DNA from: Pusillimonas sp. T2
GTDB lineage: Bacteria; Pseudomonadota; Gammaproteobacteria; Burkholderiales; Burkholderiaceae_B
Length of the DNA: 64,000 bases
Assembly (NCBI RefSeq): GCF_002236805.1
Contig: NZ_NIQA01000001.1
Coordinates: 62,001 to 126,000, forward strand
Direction of reading: 5' to 3'
Shown: in pieces, positions 1 through 8,582 of the stretch
Numbering within the stretch: position 1 is the stretch's first letter
Layout of the letters: each line of letters opens with the position of its first letter
The notes under the pieces: generated by a model
Seen by the model: the letters and a program-made list of their open reading frames with translations, nothing else
Told to the model about the DNA's origin: nothing
Databases searched by the model: none
Position numbers and translations under genes: made by a program

Positions 1-110
1 TCGACGAAAGCGCCACCAAAGTGCCCGAACGACCACAAATGGGGTCTGACGGTGCCACACCGTCTATCTTGCGGATGCCCAACCTGAGTCCATCCGGGGC
101 GTTTTACTAA
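1..110 (+). CDS. C-terminal end of a protein, probably LPS-assembly lipoprotein LptE (partial)
   Basis: An open frame (codons from base 3) runs in from the left edge and stops with TAA at 108-110, leaving 35 visible residues. The tail is polar and proline-rich and has no diagnostic motif. The only argument for LptE is position: in Burkholderiales the order leuS-lptE-holA is common, and holA starts 10 bases downstream. LptE is the outer-membrane lipoprotein that plugs LptD for lipopolysaccharide export. The reading frame is seen directly; the identity is inferred from neighbourhood. Confidence 0.4.
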   Translation, partial: DESATKVPERPQMGSDGATPSILRMPNLSPSGAFY

Positions 111-120
111 GCGCAGAATC

Positions 121-1173
121 ATGGGCAAAACCATCGATGCCGCACGCCTGCTTGATCAGTTGTCGCGACCAGGCGCGCGCTTCGACCCGCTGTACGTTAT
201 TACCGGAGACGAGCCGCTGCTGCTAACCGAGGCCGGTGACGGCGTTCGTGCAGCGGCACGCCAGGCGGGTTACACCGAACGTACCAGCCTGGTTATGGAT
301 GCCCGCAGCGACTGGACGGAGCTCTCTGGCGCGGCACGAAATATTTCGCTCTTTGGCGACCGACGTCTTATCGAGGTAAGGATTCCGTCAGGCAAACCGG
401 GCAAACCGGGTGCAGACGCGCTGCAAGCACTGGCCACCGATGCCGCAAACGGCAGCGACGACACCGTCACCGTCGTTACCTTGCCCAGGCTCGACAAAAC
501 AACCCGCAACAGCAAATGGGCAGGGGCCCTATGGCAGGCCGCCACCGTGGTTGATCTGCCTAATGTATCGCGCCAAGCCTTGCCAAACTGGATCGGCCAG
601 CGCCTGGCCGCCCAAAAACAAAGCGCCGACCCCAACACCTTGGCCTGGATTGCAGATCGCGTCGAAGGCAACCTGCTGGCCGCCCACCAAGAAATCATGA
701 AGCTGGGCTTGCTGTACCCCGAGGGCCCACTACAAGCTCACGACGTGGAGCAAGCCGTGCTTAACGTGGCGCGCTACGACCTATTCGGTTTGCGCGACGC
801 GATGCTGGCCGGTGATCCGGCTCGTACATTAACCATACTGGCCGGCCTGAAGGCCGAAGGCGAAGCCCTTCCGCTGGTATTATGGGCCATTGGCGAAGAG
901 GTCCGCGTGCTGGCTCGACTGGCACAAGCGCAAACGCAAGGGCATAATTTGCAGGGGCTCATGCGCGACTACCGTATTTTCGGCCCACGCGAAAACCTGA
1001 TCCGCCAAACCCTGGGCCGTTTACCTGCAACGGCATGGCCCGCCGCGGTGCAACACGCGCACGACATCGACCGCCTGATCAAGGGCTTGCCGGTGCCCGG
1101 CCGCCTCGACGACCCCTGGGAAGAACTGGCACGCCTGGCATTACGCGTGGCGCGCCCCCCAAGAACACATTAG
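121..1173 (+). CDS. holA: DNA polymerase III subunit delta
   Basis: The 350-residue product is the usual size for HolA, the clamp-loader subunit that opens the beta sliding clamp. The N-terminal part has the DNA_pol3_delta pattern: a '[16 protein letters not shown]' segment near residues 23-38 in place of a Walker A loop, consistent with delta being a non-hydrolysing AAA+ relative. A helical region follows with '[16 protein letters not shown]' at the C-terminus. It follows the presumed lptE by 10 bases and precedes proA by 14, so the three probably share a transcript. The ATG at 121 is the only start that keeps the whole conserved N-terminus. Confidence 0.93.
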   Translation: MGKTIDAARLLDQLSRPGARFDPLYVITGDEPLLLTEAGDGVRAAARQAGYTERTSLVMDARSDWTELSGAARNISLFGDRRLIEVRIPSGKPGKPGADALQALATDAANGSDDTVTVVTLPRLDKTTRNSKWAGALWQAATVVDLPNVSRQALPNWIGQRLAAQKQSADPNTLAWIADRVEGNLLAAHQEIMKLGLLYPEGPLQAHDVEQAVLNVARYDLFGLRDAMLAGDPARTLTILAGLKAEGEALPLVLWAIGEEVRVLARLAQAQTQGHNLQGLMRDYRIFGPRENLIRQTLGRLPATAWPAAVQHAHDIDRLIKGLPVPGRLDDPWEELARLALRVARPPRTH

Positions 1174-1187
1174 TTTCAAACATAGCC

Positions 1188-2450
1188 ATGACACAAGACA
1201 TCGCATACGCCATCACCGAACTGGGGCGCCGCGCGCGCGCCGCTTCCCGCGACCTGATGGTCGCTTCCGACCAGGCTAAATCGGCCGCCCTGCTGGCCAT
1301 GGCCAGCCGCCTTGAGTCGCAACGCGCCGAGCTGCAAGCCGAAAATGAACGCGACCTAGAGGCGGCTCGCCAAAACAACCTTGAGCCCGCCCTGCTCGAT
1401 CGCCTGACCCTGTCCGACAAGGCCTTGAACATCATGGCCACCGGTTTACGGCAAATTGCGGCCATGCCCGACCCAGTCGGCAGCATGACGGCATCCACGC
1501 TGCGGCCCAATGGCATGCGTGTCGGGCAAATGCGCGTGCCTTTGGGCGTTATTGGCATCATCTACGAGTCCCGCCCCAACGTCACCATCGACGCCGCAGC
1601 GTTATGCCTTAAGTCGGGCAACGCTACCATTTTGCGCGGCGGCAGTGAAGCCTTCAATAGCAACAGGGCACTGGGCCGCATCATTCAGGCCGGGCTGGCC
1701 GATGCCGGTTTACCCGAACATGCCGTACAAGTCGTCGACACCACCGACCGTGCCGCCGTCGGACACCTTATTACCCTGACCGACTATATCGATGTCATCA
1801 TCCCGCGTGGCGGCAAGGGGCTGATTAAACGACTTTCAGAAGAAGCCAAGGTCCCGCTCATCAAGCACCTCGACGGCAACTGCCATGTCTATATCGACCG
1901 TGCGGCTGATCTCGACAAGGCACACGATATCGCCGTGAATGCAAAAACCTACCGATACGGCGTATGCGGCGCCATGGAGACACTGCTGGTTCACGCCGAC
2001 ATCGCCCCTGTCGCCCTGCCACGCATTGCACGCACCCTGCTCGATAAAGGTGTTGAGCTGCGCGGGTGCGACCGTACCCGTGCGCTGGTACCCGAAGCCG
2101 TCGCCGCCACCGAAGACGATTGGGCCACCGAATACCTCGCTGCCATCCTTGCCGTACGCATTGTCGACTCACAAGACGATGCCATGGCTCATATCGCGCA
2201 TTACAGCTCTGGCCACACCGAGTCCATCGTCACCGAAAACATCGATGCAGCAACGCGTTTTCAACGCCATGTTGACTCGAGCTCGGTGTACATCAACTTG
2301 CCCACCTGCTTTGCCGATGGGTTCGAGTACGGCCTGGGGGCTGAAATCGGTATCTCGACCAATCGTCTACACGCACGCGGGCCTGTGGGGCTAGAAGGCC
2401 TGACGACCCTGAAATGGGTACTGACGGGTAACGGCCAATTGCGCGGCTAA
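1188..2450 (+). CDS. proA: Glutamate-5-semialdehyde dehydrogenase (gamma-glutamyl phosphate reductase)
   Basis: A 420-residue enzyme that reduces gamma-glutamyl phosphate to glutamate semialdehyde with NADPH in proline synthesis. Visible family marks are '[26 protein letters not shown]' (described in two pieces around residues 120-145), '[12 protein letters not shown]', '[10 protein letters not shown]', the catalytic-cysteine region '[13 protein letters not shown]', and '[18 protein letters not shown]' near the C-terminus. The frame stays open upstream into holA, but the ATG at 1188 gives the normal family length and N-terminus '[17 protein letters not shown]'. No proB lies next to it, which is usual for betaproteobacteria. 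Confidence 0.95.
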   Translation: MTQDIAYAITELGRRARAASRDLMVASDQAKSAALLAMASRLESQRAELQAENERDLEAARQNNLEPALLDRLTLSDKALNIMATGLRQIAAMPDPVGSMTASTLRPNGMRVGQMRVPLGVIGIIYESRPNVTIDAAALCLKSGNATILRGGSEAFNSNRALGRIIQAGLADAGLPEHAVQVVDTTDRAAVGHLITLTDYIDVIIPRGGKGLIKRLSEEAKVPLIKHLDGNCHVYIDRAADLDKAHDIAVNAKTYRYGVCGAMETLLVHADIAPVALPRIARTLLDKGVELRGCDRTRALVPEAVAATEDDWATEYLAAILAVRIVDSQDDAMAHIAHYSSGHTESIVTENIDAATRFQRHVDSSSVYINLPTCFADGFEYGLGAEIGISTNRLHARGPVGLEGLTTLKWVLTGNGQLRG

Positions 2451-2493
2451 GCGTGCGTTTCAAATACATTATTCTGGTTTTAGCGTCACTTTC

Positions 2494-2910
2494 ATGCTCT
2501 GGGTAAAAACCTTCCACCTGCTCTTTGTTATCTCGTGGTTTGCCGGTCTGTTTTACTTGCCGCGTATCTACGTCAACCTGGCGCAAACACCCGCCGGCGA
2601 AACCTATCAAACACTGGTGGGTATGGCACGCCGCCTGTACCGCTTCATGACCATTCTGGCAGTGCCGGCCATTGCCCTGGGTTTGTGGCTATACCTGGGC
2701 TATGGTCTTGGCCGCGGCCAGGGCTGGATGCACGCCAAGCTGCTGCTTGTTGTTGTTTTGCTGGGTTATCACGTCAGTTGCGCCCGCATTTTGCGTCGCT
2801 TCGAAGCGAACGCCAATACTCGCAGCCACCGCTTTTACCGTTGGTATAACGAGCTACCGGTCATTCTGTTGCTGATTATCCTCATCCTGGTCGTGACTCG
2901 ACCCTTCTAA
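2494..2910 (+). CDS. hemJ: Protoporphyrinogen IX oxidase HemJ (UPF0093 membrane protein)
   Basis: A 138-residue polytopic inner-membrane protein with about four hydrophobic segments (roughly residues 5-22, 51-70, 80-96 and 119-136). It carries the UPF0093/HemJ signature: His8 in 'KTFHLLFVISWFAGLFYLPR' and the 'HAKL' motif with His80 and Lys82. HemJ is known as the oxygen-independent haem-synthesis protein that oxidises protoporphyrinogen IX in bacteria lacking HemG and HemY. It sits 43 bases after proA and 13 bases before the methyltransferase gene; this order is common in Burkholderiales. The haem role comes from family knowledge. Confidence 0.85.
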   Translation: MLWVKTFHLLFVISWFAGLFYLPRIYVNLAQTPAGETYQTLVGMARRLYRFMTILAVPAIALGLWLYLGYGLGRGQGWMHAKLLLVVVLLGYHVSCARILRRFEANANTRSHRFYRWYNELPVILLLIILILVVTRPF

Positions 2911-2923
2911 AACAATAACGACC

Positions 2924-4432
2924 ATGACGACCTCGCAACCTAAAAAGACGCTCACTCTTAAAAAGAAACCATCAGACTCGGACGTAACCAGCACATCGGG
3001 TGGGCCACGCAAGCGCTCGGGCGCACGCGCACGTTTAGTGGCACAACGCGAACTGACACGACGCAGAACCGACACCTTCGACGCCGAGCTGGCTGATGCC
3101 CCGGTTGTCGAAACATCGCTCGATACGGCCAAGCCAGCAAGACCTGAACGGTCCCGCACGGCCGAACGCCCCAAGGCCGCACGCCGCCCAGACCAAGACG
3201 CACACTCGCAAGCGGCCACCGCCCCTGTTGTACGTCGGCCCAGATCAGACGCACGCAACAGCCCGAGCCGCATCAGGGTTGCCGAAACATTTCGCGTATT
3301 CACCCCTTGCCCGCACGGACTCGAAGAGGCGTTGGCTGCCGAACTGAACGCCCTTGGCTTTGACGACGCCGTTGCCGATCGAGCCGGATGCCGTCTGACC
3401 ACCGACTGGTCAGGTATCTTGCGCATCAACCTGTATTCGCGTCTGGCCACGCGGGTTCTCGTTCAGGTGGCCCACCGGCCCGTCAACACCGAGAACGATA
3501 TTCTCGATCTTGCGTACAACACGCCCTGGGAACGCTGGTTTGGTGCTGAACAAACGCTGCGGGTCGATACCTCGGCGATCCGCAGCCCCATGCAAAGTCT
3601 GCAGTACTGCAACCTGCGCGCCAAAGATGGCATTTGCGACCGCTTACGCGACAGAGAAGGCCAGCGCCCCGACATCGACACAGTACGCCCAGACGCCCGC
3701 GTGCATCTCTTTCTGGACGAAACCAGCGCTACCCTGTATCTGGACACATCTGGCGAATCGCTCTTCAAGCGCGGCTGGCGTCTCGACAAGGGCGAAGCCC
3801 CGATCCGCGAGAACCTTGCAGCAGGCCTGCTTGCGCTTTCCGGTTGGGACCCAAACGCCCCCTTGCTCGACCCATTTTGCGGCAGCGGGACCATTCTTAT
3901 CGAGGCCGCCTGGATAGCCCTGGGCGTGCCGGCAGGCATCTGGCGCCCATTTGCCTTCGAGCGTCTGCGCAATCACGACGATCGCCACTGGAAAGACATC
4001 AAGGCCGAAGCGCGCTCACGCATTGCAACACGGCTGGATACCCCTCTGGTGGGCTGCGACCTGAACCCCGCCGCCATTGAAGCCGCCCGTCAAAACCTTG
4101 ACCGTGCCTGGCTCACACCCGACACCATCCGCCTTGAGGTTGCCGATGCCCGTAATGTGCTGCCCCCGGCCGATCACGGCTGGCTGGTCACCAACCCGCC
4201 CTATGGCGAACGCCTTGAAGATAGCGACGACGACCTGTGGTGGCAGTGGTCGCAAAATTTGAAGCAAAACTACAGCAATTGGCATGTAAACATTATTTCC
4301 AGCGACCTTGAGCTGCCCCAAAAATTACGTCTAAAGCCCCGCCGCCGCATCCCTTTACACAATGGTGCCCTCGATTGCCGCCTTTTTGTATTCGACATGG
4401 TCAAAGAGAGCTACCGACGAGAAAAGAAGTGA
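2924..4432 (+). CDS. THUMP-domain class I SAM-dependent rRNA methyltransferase, RlmL type
   Basis: A 502-residue protein in two parts. Residues 1 to about 120 are low-complexity, rich in Lys, Arg, Ser, Thr and Pro, and look disordered. From about 125 ('RVFTPCPHGLEEALAAEL') a THUMP domain and an RlmL/UPF0020 methyltransferase fold follow, with 'LLDPFCGSGTILIEAAW', the acidic SAM-binding strand 'VGCDLNPAAIEAARQNL' and the catalytic 'VTNPPYGERL' motif. E. coli RlmKL (YcbY) fuses this unit, which makes m2G2445 in 23S rRNA, to a second RlmK domain; that second half is absent here, as is common in betaproteobacteria. The basic N-terminal tail may help RNA binding. Confidence 0.82.
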   Translation: MTTSQPKKTLTLKKKPSDSDVTSTSGGPRKRSGARARLVAQRELTRRRTDTFDAELADAPVVETSLDTAKPARPERSRTAERPKAARRPDQDAHSQAATAPVVRRPRSDARNSPSRIRVAETFRVFTPCPHGLEEALAAELNALGFDDAVADRAGCRLTTDWSGILRINLYSRLATRVLVQVAHRPVNTENDILDLAYNTPWERWFGAEQTLRVDTSAIRSPMQSLQYCNLRAKDGICDRLRDREGQRPDIDTVRPDARVHLFLDETSATLYLDTSGESLFKRGWRLDKGEAPIRENLAAGLLALSGWDPNAPLLDPFCGSGTILIEAAWIALGVPAGIWRPFAFERLRNHDDRHWKDIKAEARSRIATRLDTPLVGCDLNPAAIEAARQNLDRAWLTPDTIRLEVADARNVLPPADHGWLVTNPPYGERLEDSDDDLWWQWSQNLKQNYSNWHVNIISSDLELPQKLRLKPRRRIPLHNGALDCRLFVFDMVKESYRREKK

Positions 4433-4502
4433 ACACGCTGTAGTTTTTTGGCACTGAACCCGCATAAAAAAACAACATTCTTACGCAGTGCAGCAAAACA
4501 GC

Positions 4503-4532
4503 TTGCAATTGGCCTAGGGTTTTCCCTATAAT
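4503..4532 (+). promoter_or_regulatory. Sigma-70 type promoter of the small-protein gene
   Basis: TTGCAA at 4503-4508 and a perfect TATAAT at 4527-4532 are separated by 18 bases. This is among the best consensus promoters visible in the window. The expected transcription start is near 4539, giving a leader of about 40 bases before the ATG at 4581, which is preceded by AAAGAGG at 4567-4573. Confidence 0.65.
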
Positions 4533-4557
4533 AGGGTTAACCCTGAACGAAACGTTC
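4516..4557. promoter_or_regulatory. Stacked palindromes over the -10 box and start site: candidate operator
   Basis: AGGGTTTTCCCT (4516-4527) and the perfect palindrome AGGGTTAACCCT (4533-4544) flank the TATAAT box and share the AGGG-N4-CCCT design with 17-base centre spacing. A third inverted repeat, GAACG-AAA-CGTTC (4545-4557), follows at once. Sites covering the -10 box and the start point are typical repressor operators. The repeats are seen directly; the binding role is inferred. Confidence 0.5.
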
Positions 4558-4580
4558 AATTTACTTAAAGAGGCTAAATC

Positions 4581-4775
4581 ATGAACCAACTGCACAGCGA
4601 CATCCGTCTTACCGATGAACTCGAGCGCCAACTTATGCAAGCGGCCATCGAAGAGCAAATGCGTATCAAACCCGGTAAAGCGCTGAAAAACCTGTTCGTG
4701 AAACTTAGCGGCAAGGCAGCAAAAAGCGCACCTGCAAAAGTTGTTACCGTACGCACTGCCGAATCAGCTGCCTAA
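4581..4775 (+). CDS. Small basic protein of unknown function (64 aa)
   Basis: An unrecognised 64-residue protein. Residues 1-30 look like an amphipathic acidic helix ('LTDELERQLMQAAIEEQMR'), and residues 31-64 are rich in Lys and Ala. It has no signal peptide, membrane segment or cysteine. That it is a real gene is supported by a consensus promoter, an AAAGAGG ribosome-binding site 7 bases before the ATG, and its own intrinsic terminator, so it is a free-standing transcription unit between the methyltransferase and RDD genes. The helix-plus-basic-tail form could suit a nucleic-acid-binding or adaptor protein, but nothing here proves a function. Confidence 0.7.
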   Translation: MNQLHSDIRLTDELERQLMQAAIEEQMRIKPGKALKNLFVKLSGKAAKSAPAKVVTVRTAESAA

Positions 4776-4845
4776 GGTCAACCGCAGTATCCGCTGATTC
4801 GCGCCCTTATCGGGTAGAATCTGCCCGCCGACGCGATCAGTCGAA

Positions 4846-4876
4846 GAAAAAGCCGCATATTGCGGCTTTTTGCTTT
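4846..4876 (+). terminator. Intrinsic terminator after the small-protein gene
   Basis: A 7-bp stem AGCCGCA/TGCGGCT with a 3-base loop, extended by A-T pairs, is flanked by an A-run on the left and TTTTTGCTTTT on the right. It ends the 4581-4775 transcript and, from its A-run, could also work weakly on the other strand. Confidence 0.8.
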
Positions 4877-4949
4877 TGTGTCCGTCATACGGCGATGCCT
4901 GACGTAATGGGCGATAATGCGGGCACCGATTTATTTTTTCTGCCCAGCA

Positions 4950-5474
4950 ATGTCAAAAAAGACGCCTACCACTCCCGTAACGCCGGCCACACCAGTTCTC
5001 AATACACCCAGCCGCCTTAAACGCTTCGCCTGCATGATGTATGAAGGCGTTTTGCTTTTTGCCGTCGTTTTTCTGGCCGGCTACCTGTTCGACACCCTGA
5101 CACAAAGCCGCAGCGGGCTGACCTTCAGACATGGACGGCAGTTCGTACTTTTCCTGGCTATCGGGTTGTATTTCGTGGCCTGTTGGCGTTACGGTGGGCA
5201 AACCCTGCCCATGAAAACCTGGAATGTCCGTCTTATTGACCGTGATGGCAAGCCGCCTCGCCTGCCTCGGCTTGTCTTGCGATACCTGCTCATCTGGCCT
5301 GTACTGATGGTAGCTGCGTTGCTGGTCAAGGGCCTGGGACTGCTCACGGGCTATGGCGCCACCGACTTGCTGATTATCTTCACCCCTTTTGCACTGTTTA
5401 TCTGGACCTGGTTTGATAAAGACAAACAGTTTTTGCACGACCGCTTGCTTGGCACGCGACTAGTATCCGTATAA
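4950..5474 (+). CDS. RDD family membrane protein
   Basis: A 174-residue inner-membrane protein of the RDD family. After a Thr/Pro-rich N-terminus it shows 'RLKRFACMMYEGVLLFAVVF' (family start motif in a first membrane helix), a second helix near residues 60-72, 'QTLPMKTWNVRLIDRDG', and a paired hydrophobic region near 110-160 ending 'DRLLGTRLV'. The family often lies beside transport or envelope genes and has no general biochemical function. The ATG at 4950 ('MSKKTPTT') is preferred over the in-frame ATG at 4917, because the latter overlaps a possible GATAAT -10 box at 4913-4918; neither has a strong Shine-Dalgarno sequence. Confidence 0.8.
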   Translation: MSKKTPTTPVTPATPVLNTPSRLKRFACMMYEGVLLFAVVFLAGYLFDTLTQSRSGLTFRHGRQFVLFLAIGLYFVACWRYGGQTLPMKTWNVRLIDRDGKPPRLPRLVLRYLLIWPVLMVAALLVKGLGLLTGYGATDLLIIFTPFALFIWTWFDKDKQFLHDRLLGTRLVSV

Positions 5475-5594
5475 ACCCTTATAGCGCGTCGATTGTGCGC
5501 GCAAAACATTGCACATAACGCCCGAGTCGTTCATGCTTGCATCGGTAAAGACTGCCGGATCGTCTCCGATGACCTGTTAGGTGTTTCAACGACA

Positions 5595-6980
5595 ATGAAC
5601 GACCAGTACTCGGCGCTGTACGCTTCCTATAAGTGGTATGTGCCCTCGCAGTTCAATATCTCAGAGGTTTGCATCCATCGGTGGGCCACCAACCCCCTCG
5701 AAGGGCGTCGGCCCGCGATACTTGGCGAAGACGAGTTCGGCGATAGCATTCGGTGCAGTTACGGCCAGTTGGCCGAAACCACCTGCAAACTGGCCAATGG
5801 CCTGCTGCGCATGGGGGTTGCCCAAGGCGACCGGGTTGTTGTCGCCATGGCGCAAGGCCCCGAATTTGTCGCCGCCTGCATGGCCATTCTCGGAGTAGGT
5901 GGCGTTGTTGTACCGCTCTCATCCATATTAACGGCGCAGCAAGTTACTGCCCGGGTGGTCAATGCGCAGGCCCGGATCGCCATAGTCGATTCAGCCAATA
6001 TCCCCAGTTTGCTACAAGCGCAGTCGCGCTACCCGGCTTTAGGGCAAATCATCGGTTTCGGGTTCCAGCACGAAGCCACGCTATCTTGGTCCAGCCTGCT
6101 GGCGCGCCAAAACAGCAGCTTTCGTCTGGCCCCTACCAGTGCGCAAAGCCCGGCATTCCTTATCTACCCCATGGCCACCGACGCGCCCTTGCAAGGCATT
6201 ATGCTGTCACACAGCGCCCTAATCGGGCAGTTGCCCGGCTTTGTCGCCTCGCAAAACTGGTTTCCGCTGCCCGACGACGTCTTCTGGACCCAGTCTGACT
6301 GGACCACGCCCGACGGCCTACTTAACGGTCTATTGCCCTGCTTGTATTTTGGTCGGCCCATTGTGGGCCTCCAAGGCAACCACTCGGTACAACGCACACT
6401 CAGTGCGCTTATTGATTACAAAGTCACCAATATCAGCGTGCCCTGGTCGTCGTTGCGGGCTGTCATGGTCGAGTCGCCCGACCTGAACCCAGCACAATTT
6501 TCACTACGGGCCATTATGGCCACCGGCACACACCCCACCCCCGCCATTCACGAGTGGTGCGAAGCTATTCTGGGCTTGAGCCCCAACCATGTTTATGGTG
6601 TCACCGAGGCCGCTTACCTTATTGGGCACAGCCACCTGCGCTGGCCAGCTCGTCCTGGCAGCATGGGCCGCGCCTACCCAGGGCACCTCGTCAGCGTGCT
6701 AGACGAGGCCGGACGCGTTTGTCCTGCCGGCACAGTCGGCGAAATCGCCGTCAACCGTTTTGACCTTAACGGTTTTCGCGACCCGGCCATCTTCTTGGGT
6801 TACTGGCAGCAAGACGAGGAAACCGCCAGGCGCTTCCGACACAACTGGTTTCTTACCGGCGATTTGGCCTCAATAGACCGTGACGGCTATTTTTGGTTCG
6901 CCGGCCACAGACAACATTCACTTACGGCCAATTCACAAGCCCACGAAAACCAGGCAGGGCCGGTATCATTAAGCCTTTAA
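5595..6980 (+). CDS. AMP-binding (acyl-CoA synthetase-like) protein, probably inactive
   Basis: A 461-residue relative of the benzoate/acetate-CoA ligase branch of ANL enzymes. The large N-terminal domain is recognisable: 'SYGQLAETTCKLANGLLRMG' (about 55-74), 'VYGVTEAAYL' (A5 motif, about 333-342), 'RPGSMGRAYPG' and 'FLTGDLASIDRDGYFWFAG' (A7/A8 region, about 419-437). Two essential parts are missing. The glycine-rich phosphate loop, normally of YTSGTTGxPKG type, reads 'FLIYPMATDAPLQG' (about 188-201). The protein then stops soon after the hinge, lacking the roughly 100-residue C-terminal domain with the catalytic lysine. Hinge residues are changed too ('GHRQH' for GRxDD). Likely a decayed or repurposed adenylation domain. 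The frame is otherwise intact. A longer start at 5493 is possible. Confidence 0.75.
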   Translation: MNDQYSALYASYKWYVPSQFNISEVCIHRWATNPLEGRRPAILGEDEFGDSIRCSYGQLAETTCKLANGLLRMGVAQGDRVVVAMAQGPEFVAACMAILGVGGVVVPLSSILTAQQVTARVVNAQARIAIVDSANIPSLLQAQSRYPALGQIIGFGFQHEATLSWSSLLARQNSSFRLAPTSAQSPAFLIYPMATDAPLQGIMLSHSALIGQLPGFVASQNWFPLPDDVFWTQSDWTTPDGLLNGLLPCLYFGRPIVGLQGNHSVQRTLSALIDYKVTNISVPWSSLRAVMVESPDLNPAQFSLRAIMATGTHPTPAIHEWCEAILGLSPNHVYGVTEAAYLIGHSHLRWPARPGSMGRAYPGHLVSVLDEAGRVCPAGTVGEIAVNRFDLNGFRDPAIFLGYWQQDEETARRFRHNWFLTGDLASIDRDGYFWFAGHRQHSLTANSQAHENQAGPVSLSL

Positions 6981-7001
6981 AACCATTGCCGATTGTTTGC
7001 C

Positions 7002-7523
7002 ATGCCTGTTTACGCGCTTAAAAACCTCATCCCCAGCATCGACCCCGATACTTTCATTTTTGACAGTGCCGACATTATTGGCGACGTTACCCTCAAGGCT
7101 GGCGTCAGCATCTGGTCCAATGTCAGCATCCGTGGCGACAACGCCCCTATCGTCATTGGGTCTAACAGCAACATCCAGGAAAACAGTGTGCTTCACGTCG
7201 ACGAAGGCATCCCCATGACCATTGGCGACAACGTCACGGTCGGGCACCAGGCCATGTTGCATGGCTGCACCATCGAAGACGGTACCCTCATCGGCATGCA
7301 AGCCATTATCCTGAACAATGCCCATATCGGTAAAAACTGCCTGATCGGCGCCGGCGCCATTGTGCCCGAAGGCCGTCACATTCCAGATGGCTCACTCGTC
7401 ATTGGCATCGGTAAAATTGTTCGCCAGCTCTCGGAAGAAGAGCTGCACAACCTGTCGCATAACAGCCAGCACTATGCGGACCGCGGTCGCGAATACGCCC
7501 AGCACCTGACGCGTCTGAAGTAA
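7002..7523 (+). CDS. Gamma carbonic anhydrase family protein (YrdA/PaaY type)
   Basis: A 173-residue left-handed beta-helix protein with hexapeptide repeats ('VTLKAGVSIWSNVSIRGD', 'IVIGSNSNIQENSVLHVD', 'MTIGDNVTVGHQAMLHGC'). The Zn ligands of gamma carbonic anhydrases are in place: His in 'SVLHVDEG' and the two His of 'VGHQAMLHGC'. YrdA-type members form trimers with one metal site per subunit interface; many show weak or no carbonic anhydrase activity. The ATG at 7002 gives 'MPVYALKNLIP'; a TTG at 6993 is also in frame. It starts 21 bases after the ANL-like gene. Confidence 0.88.
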   Translation: MPVYALKNLIPSIDPDTFIFDSADIIGDVTLKAGVSIWSNVSIRGDNAPIVIGSNSNIQENSVLHVDEGIPMTIGDNVTVGHQAMLHGCTIEDGTLIGMQAIILNNAHIGKNCLIGAGAIVPEGRHIPDGSLVIGIGKIVRQLSEEELHNLSHNSQHYADRGREYAQHLTRLK

Positions 7524-7545
7524 AGGCGTCAAAGCGGCGCTAGGC

Positions 7546-7551
7546 TAAAAT
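7546..7551 (+). promoter_or_regulatory. Possible -10 box placing the start of transcription at the hslO ATG
   Basis: TAAAAT lies 6 bases before the ATG at 7558, and no Shine-Dalgarno sequence lies between. No good -35 hexamer is seen. If used, transcription would start at or next to the A of the ATG and give a leaderless mRNA. Confidence 0.3.
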
Positions 7552-7557
7552 AGCGGC

Positions 7558-8481
7558 ATGAGCAACGAACTTAAAAAATACCTATTTCAAGACCAATCCG
7601 TCCGGGTGCAGGCCGTGCGCCTGACCGAGGCCTGGCAAACCGGGCTCGTGCATCAGCACTACCCTGCATGCGTCGAGCGCCTACTTGGCGAACTGACTGC
7701 CGCCGCCGTGCTGCTGGCGTCCAATATCAAGCTTGACGGTTCTCTGGTGCTACAGCTGCAGGGCGATGGCCCAGTCGCCCTGATAGTGGTCGAGTGCAAC
7801 GTCAATCTGAACATCCGGGCTACCGCCACCCTGCGCGAGGGGCACGAAATACCAGAAGACGGTACCTTGCAATCGCTGCTGAACGCCAACGGGCAAGGCC
7901 GCTTTATTGTGGTGCTCGACCCCAACCGCGACACCACCGACATGCAACCTTATCAAGGCATCGTCCCGCTTGAAGGCGATACTGTCGCACAAGTGCTCGA
8001 ACTGTACATGCGCAATTCCGAACAACTCGATACCCGACTATGGCTGGCGGCCAACGGGCGCTGCGCTACAGGCATGCTGCTACAGCGGCTACCGGGCCAT
8101 GGCGGCAATCGACTGGCCGACGCACAAAGCGCCGACGACACCTGGCAACGCGCCGTCATTTTGTCCGAAACGCTGCAAACCGACGAACTCCTGAACCTCG
8201 AATCCGATCAAATCGTAAAGCGCCTGTTCTGGGAAGAAGCGCTGCTGACCTTCGAACCCAAGACGGTTCACTGGTTTTGCCCCTGCACCCGCGAGCGGGT
8301 CGGCAACATGCTGCGCATGCTGGGCCGCGAAGAAATCGAAAGCATTTTGGGCGAGCGCGAAAATATCGACGTATCGTGCAATTTTTGCGGCAAACCCTAT
8401 GCGTTCGATGCCGTCGATTGCGCCGGGCTCTTCACCGAAAACCTGGACAGCGGGCATGCCAACCCTAAATCAGTCCATTGA
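7558..8481 (+). CDS. hslO: Redox-regulated chaperone Hsp33
   Basis: A 307-residue cytoplasmic holdase that is switched on by oxidation. The C-terminal redox switch is complete: Cys241-x-Cys243 in 'FCPCTRERV' and Cys274-x-x-Cys277 in 'CNFCGKPY', which bind Zn when reduced and form disulphides under oxidative stress (known for the family). The N-terminal domain ('VRVQAVRLTEAWQ', 'LLGELTAAAVLLASN') matches Hsp33. The length is typical. A Rho-independent terminator follows 62 bases downstream. Confidence 0.95.
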   Translation: MSNELKKYLFQDQSVRVQAVRLTEAWQTGLVHQHYPACVERLLGELTAAAVLLASNIKLDGSLVLQLQGDGPVALIVVECNVNLNIRATATLREGHEIPEDGTLQSLLNANGQGRFIVVLDPNRDTTDMQPYQGIVPLEGDTVAQVLELYMRNSEQLDTRLWLAANGRCATGMLLQRLPGHGGNRLADAQSADDTWQRAVILSETLQTDELLNLESDQIVKRLFWEEALLTFEPKTVHWFCPCTRERVGNMLRMLGREEIESILGERENIDVSCNFCGKPYAFDAVDCAGLFTENLDSGHANPKSVH

Positions 8482-8543
8482 TTTAGCTCAATCAACACCA
8501 TAGACTAATCAACCCAGGCGTATAAGCCGCCGTCGACAGTATC

Positions 8544-8582
8544 CGGGCCCTGGCACACAATGCCTGATGGCCCGTTTTTTTT
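8544..8582 (+). terminator. Intrinsic terminator after hslO
   Basis: The inverted repeat CGGGCC...GGCCCG (8544-8549 and 8569-8574), with an inner GGCA/TGCC pairing, is followed directly by eight T. The ATG used as start of the next frame (8567) lies inside the right arm, so that frame either starts later or is transcribed by read-through. Confidence 0.75.
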
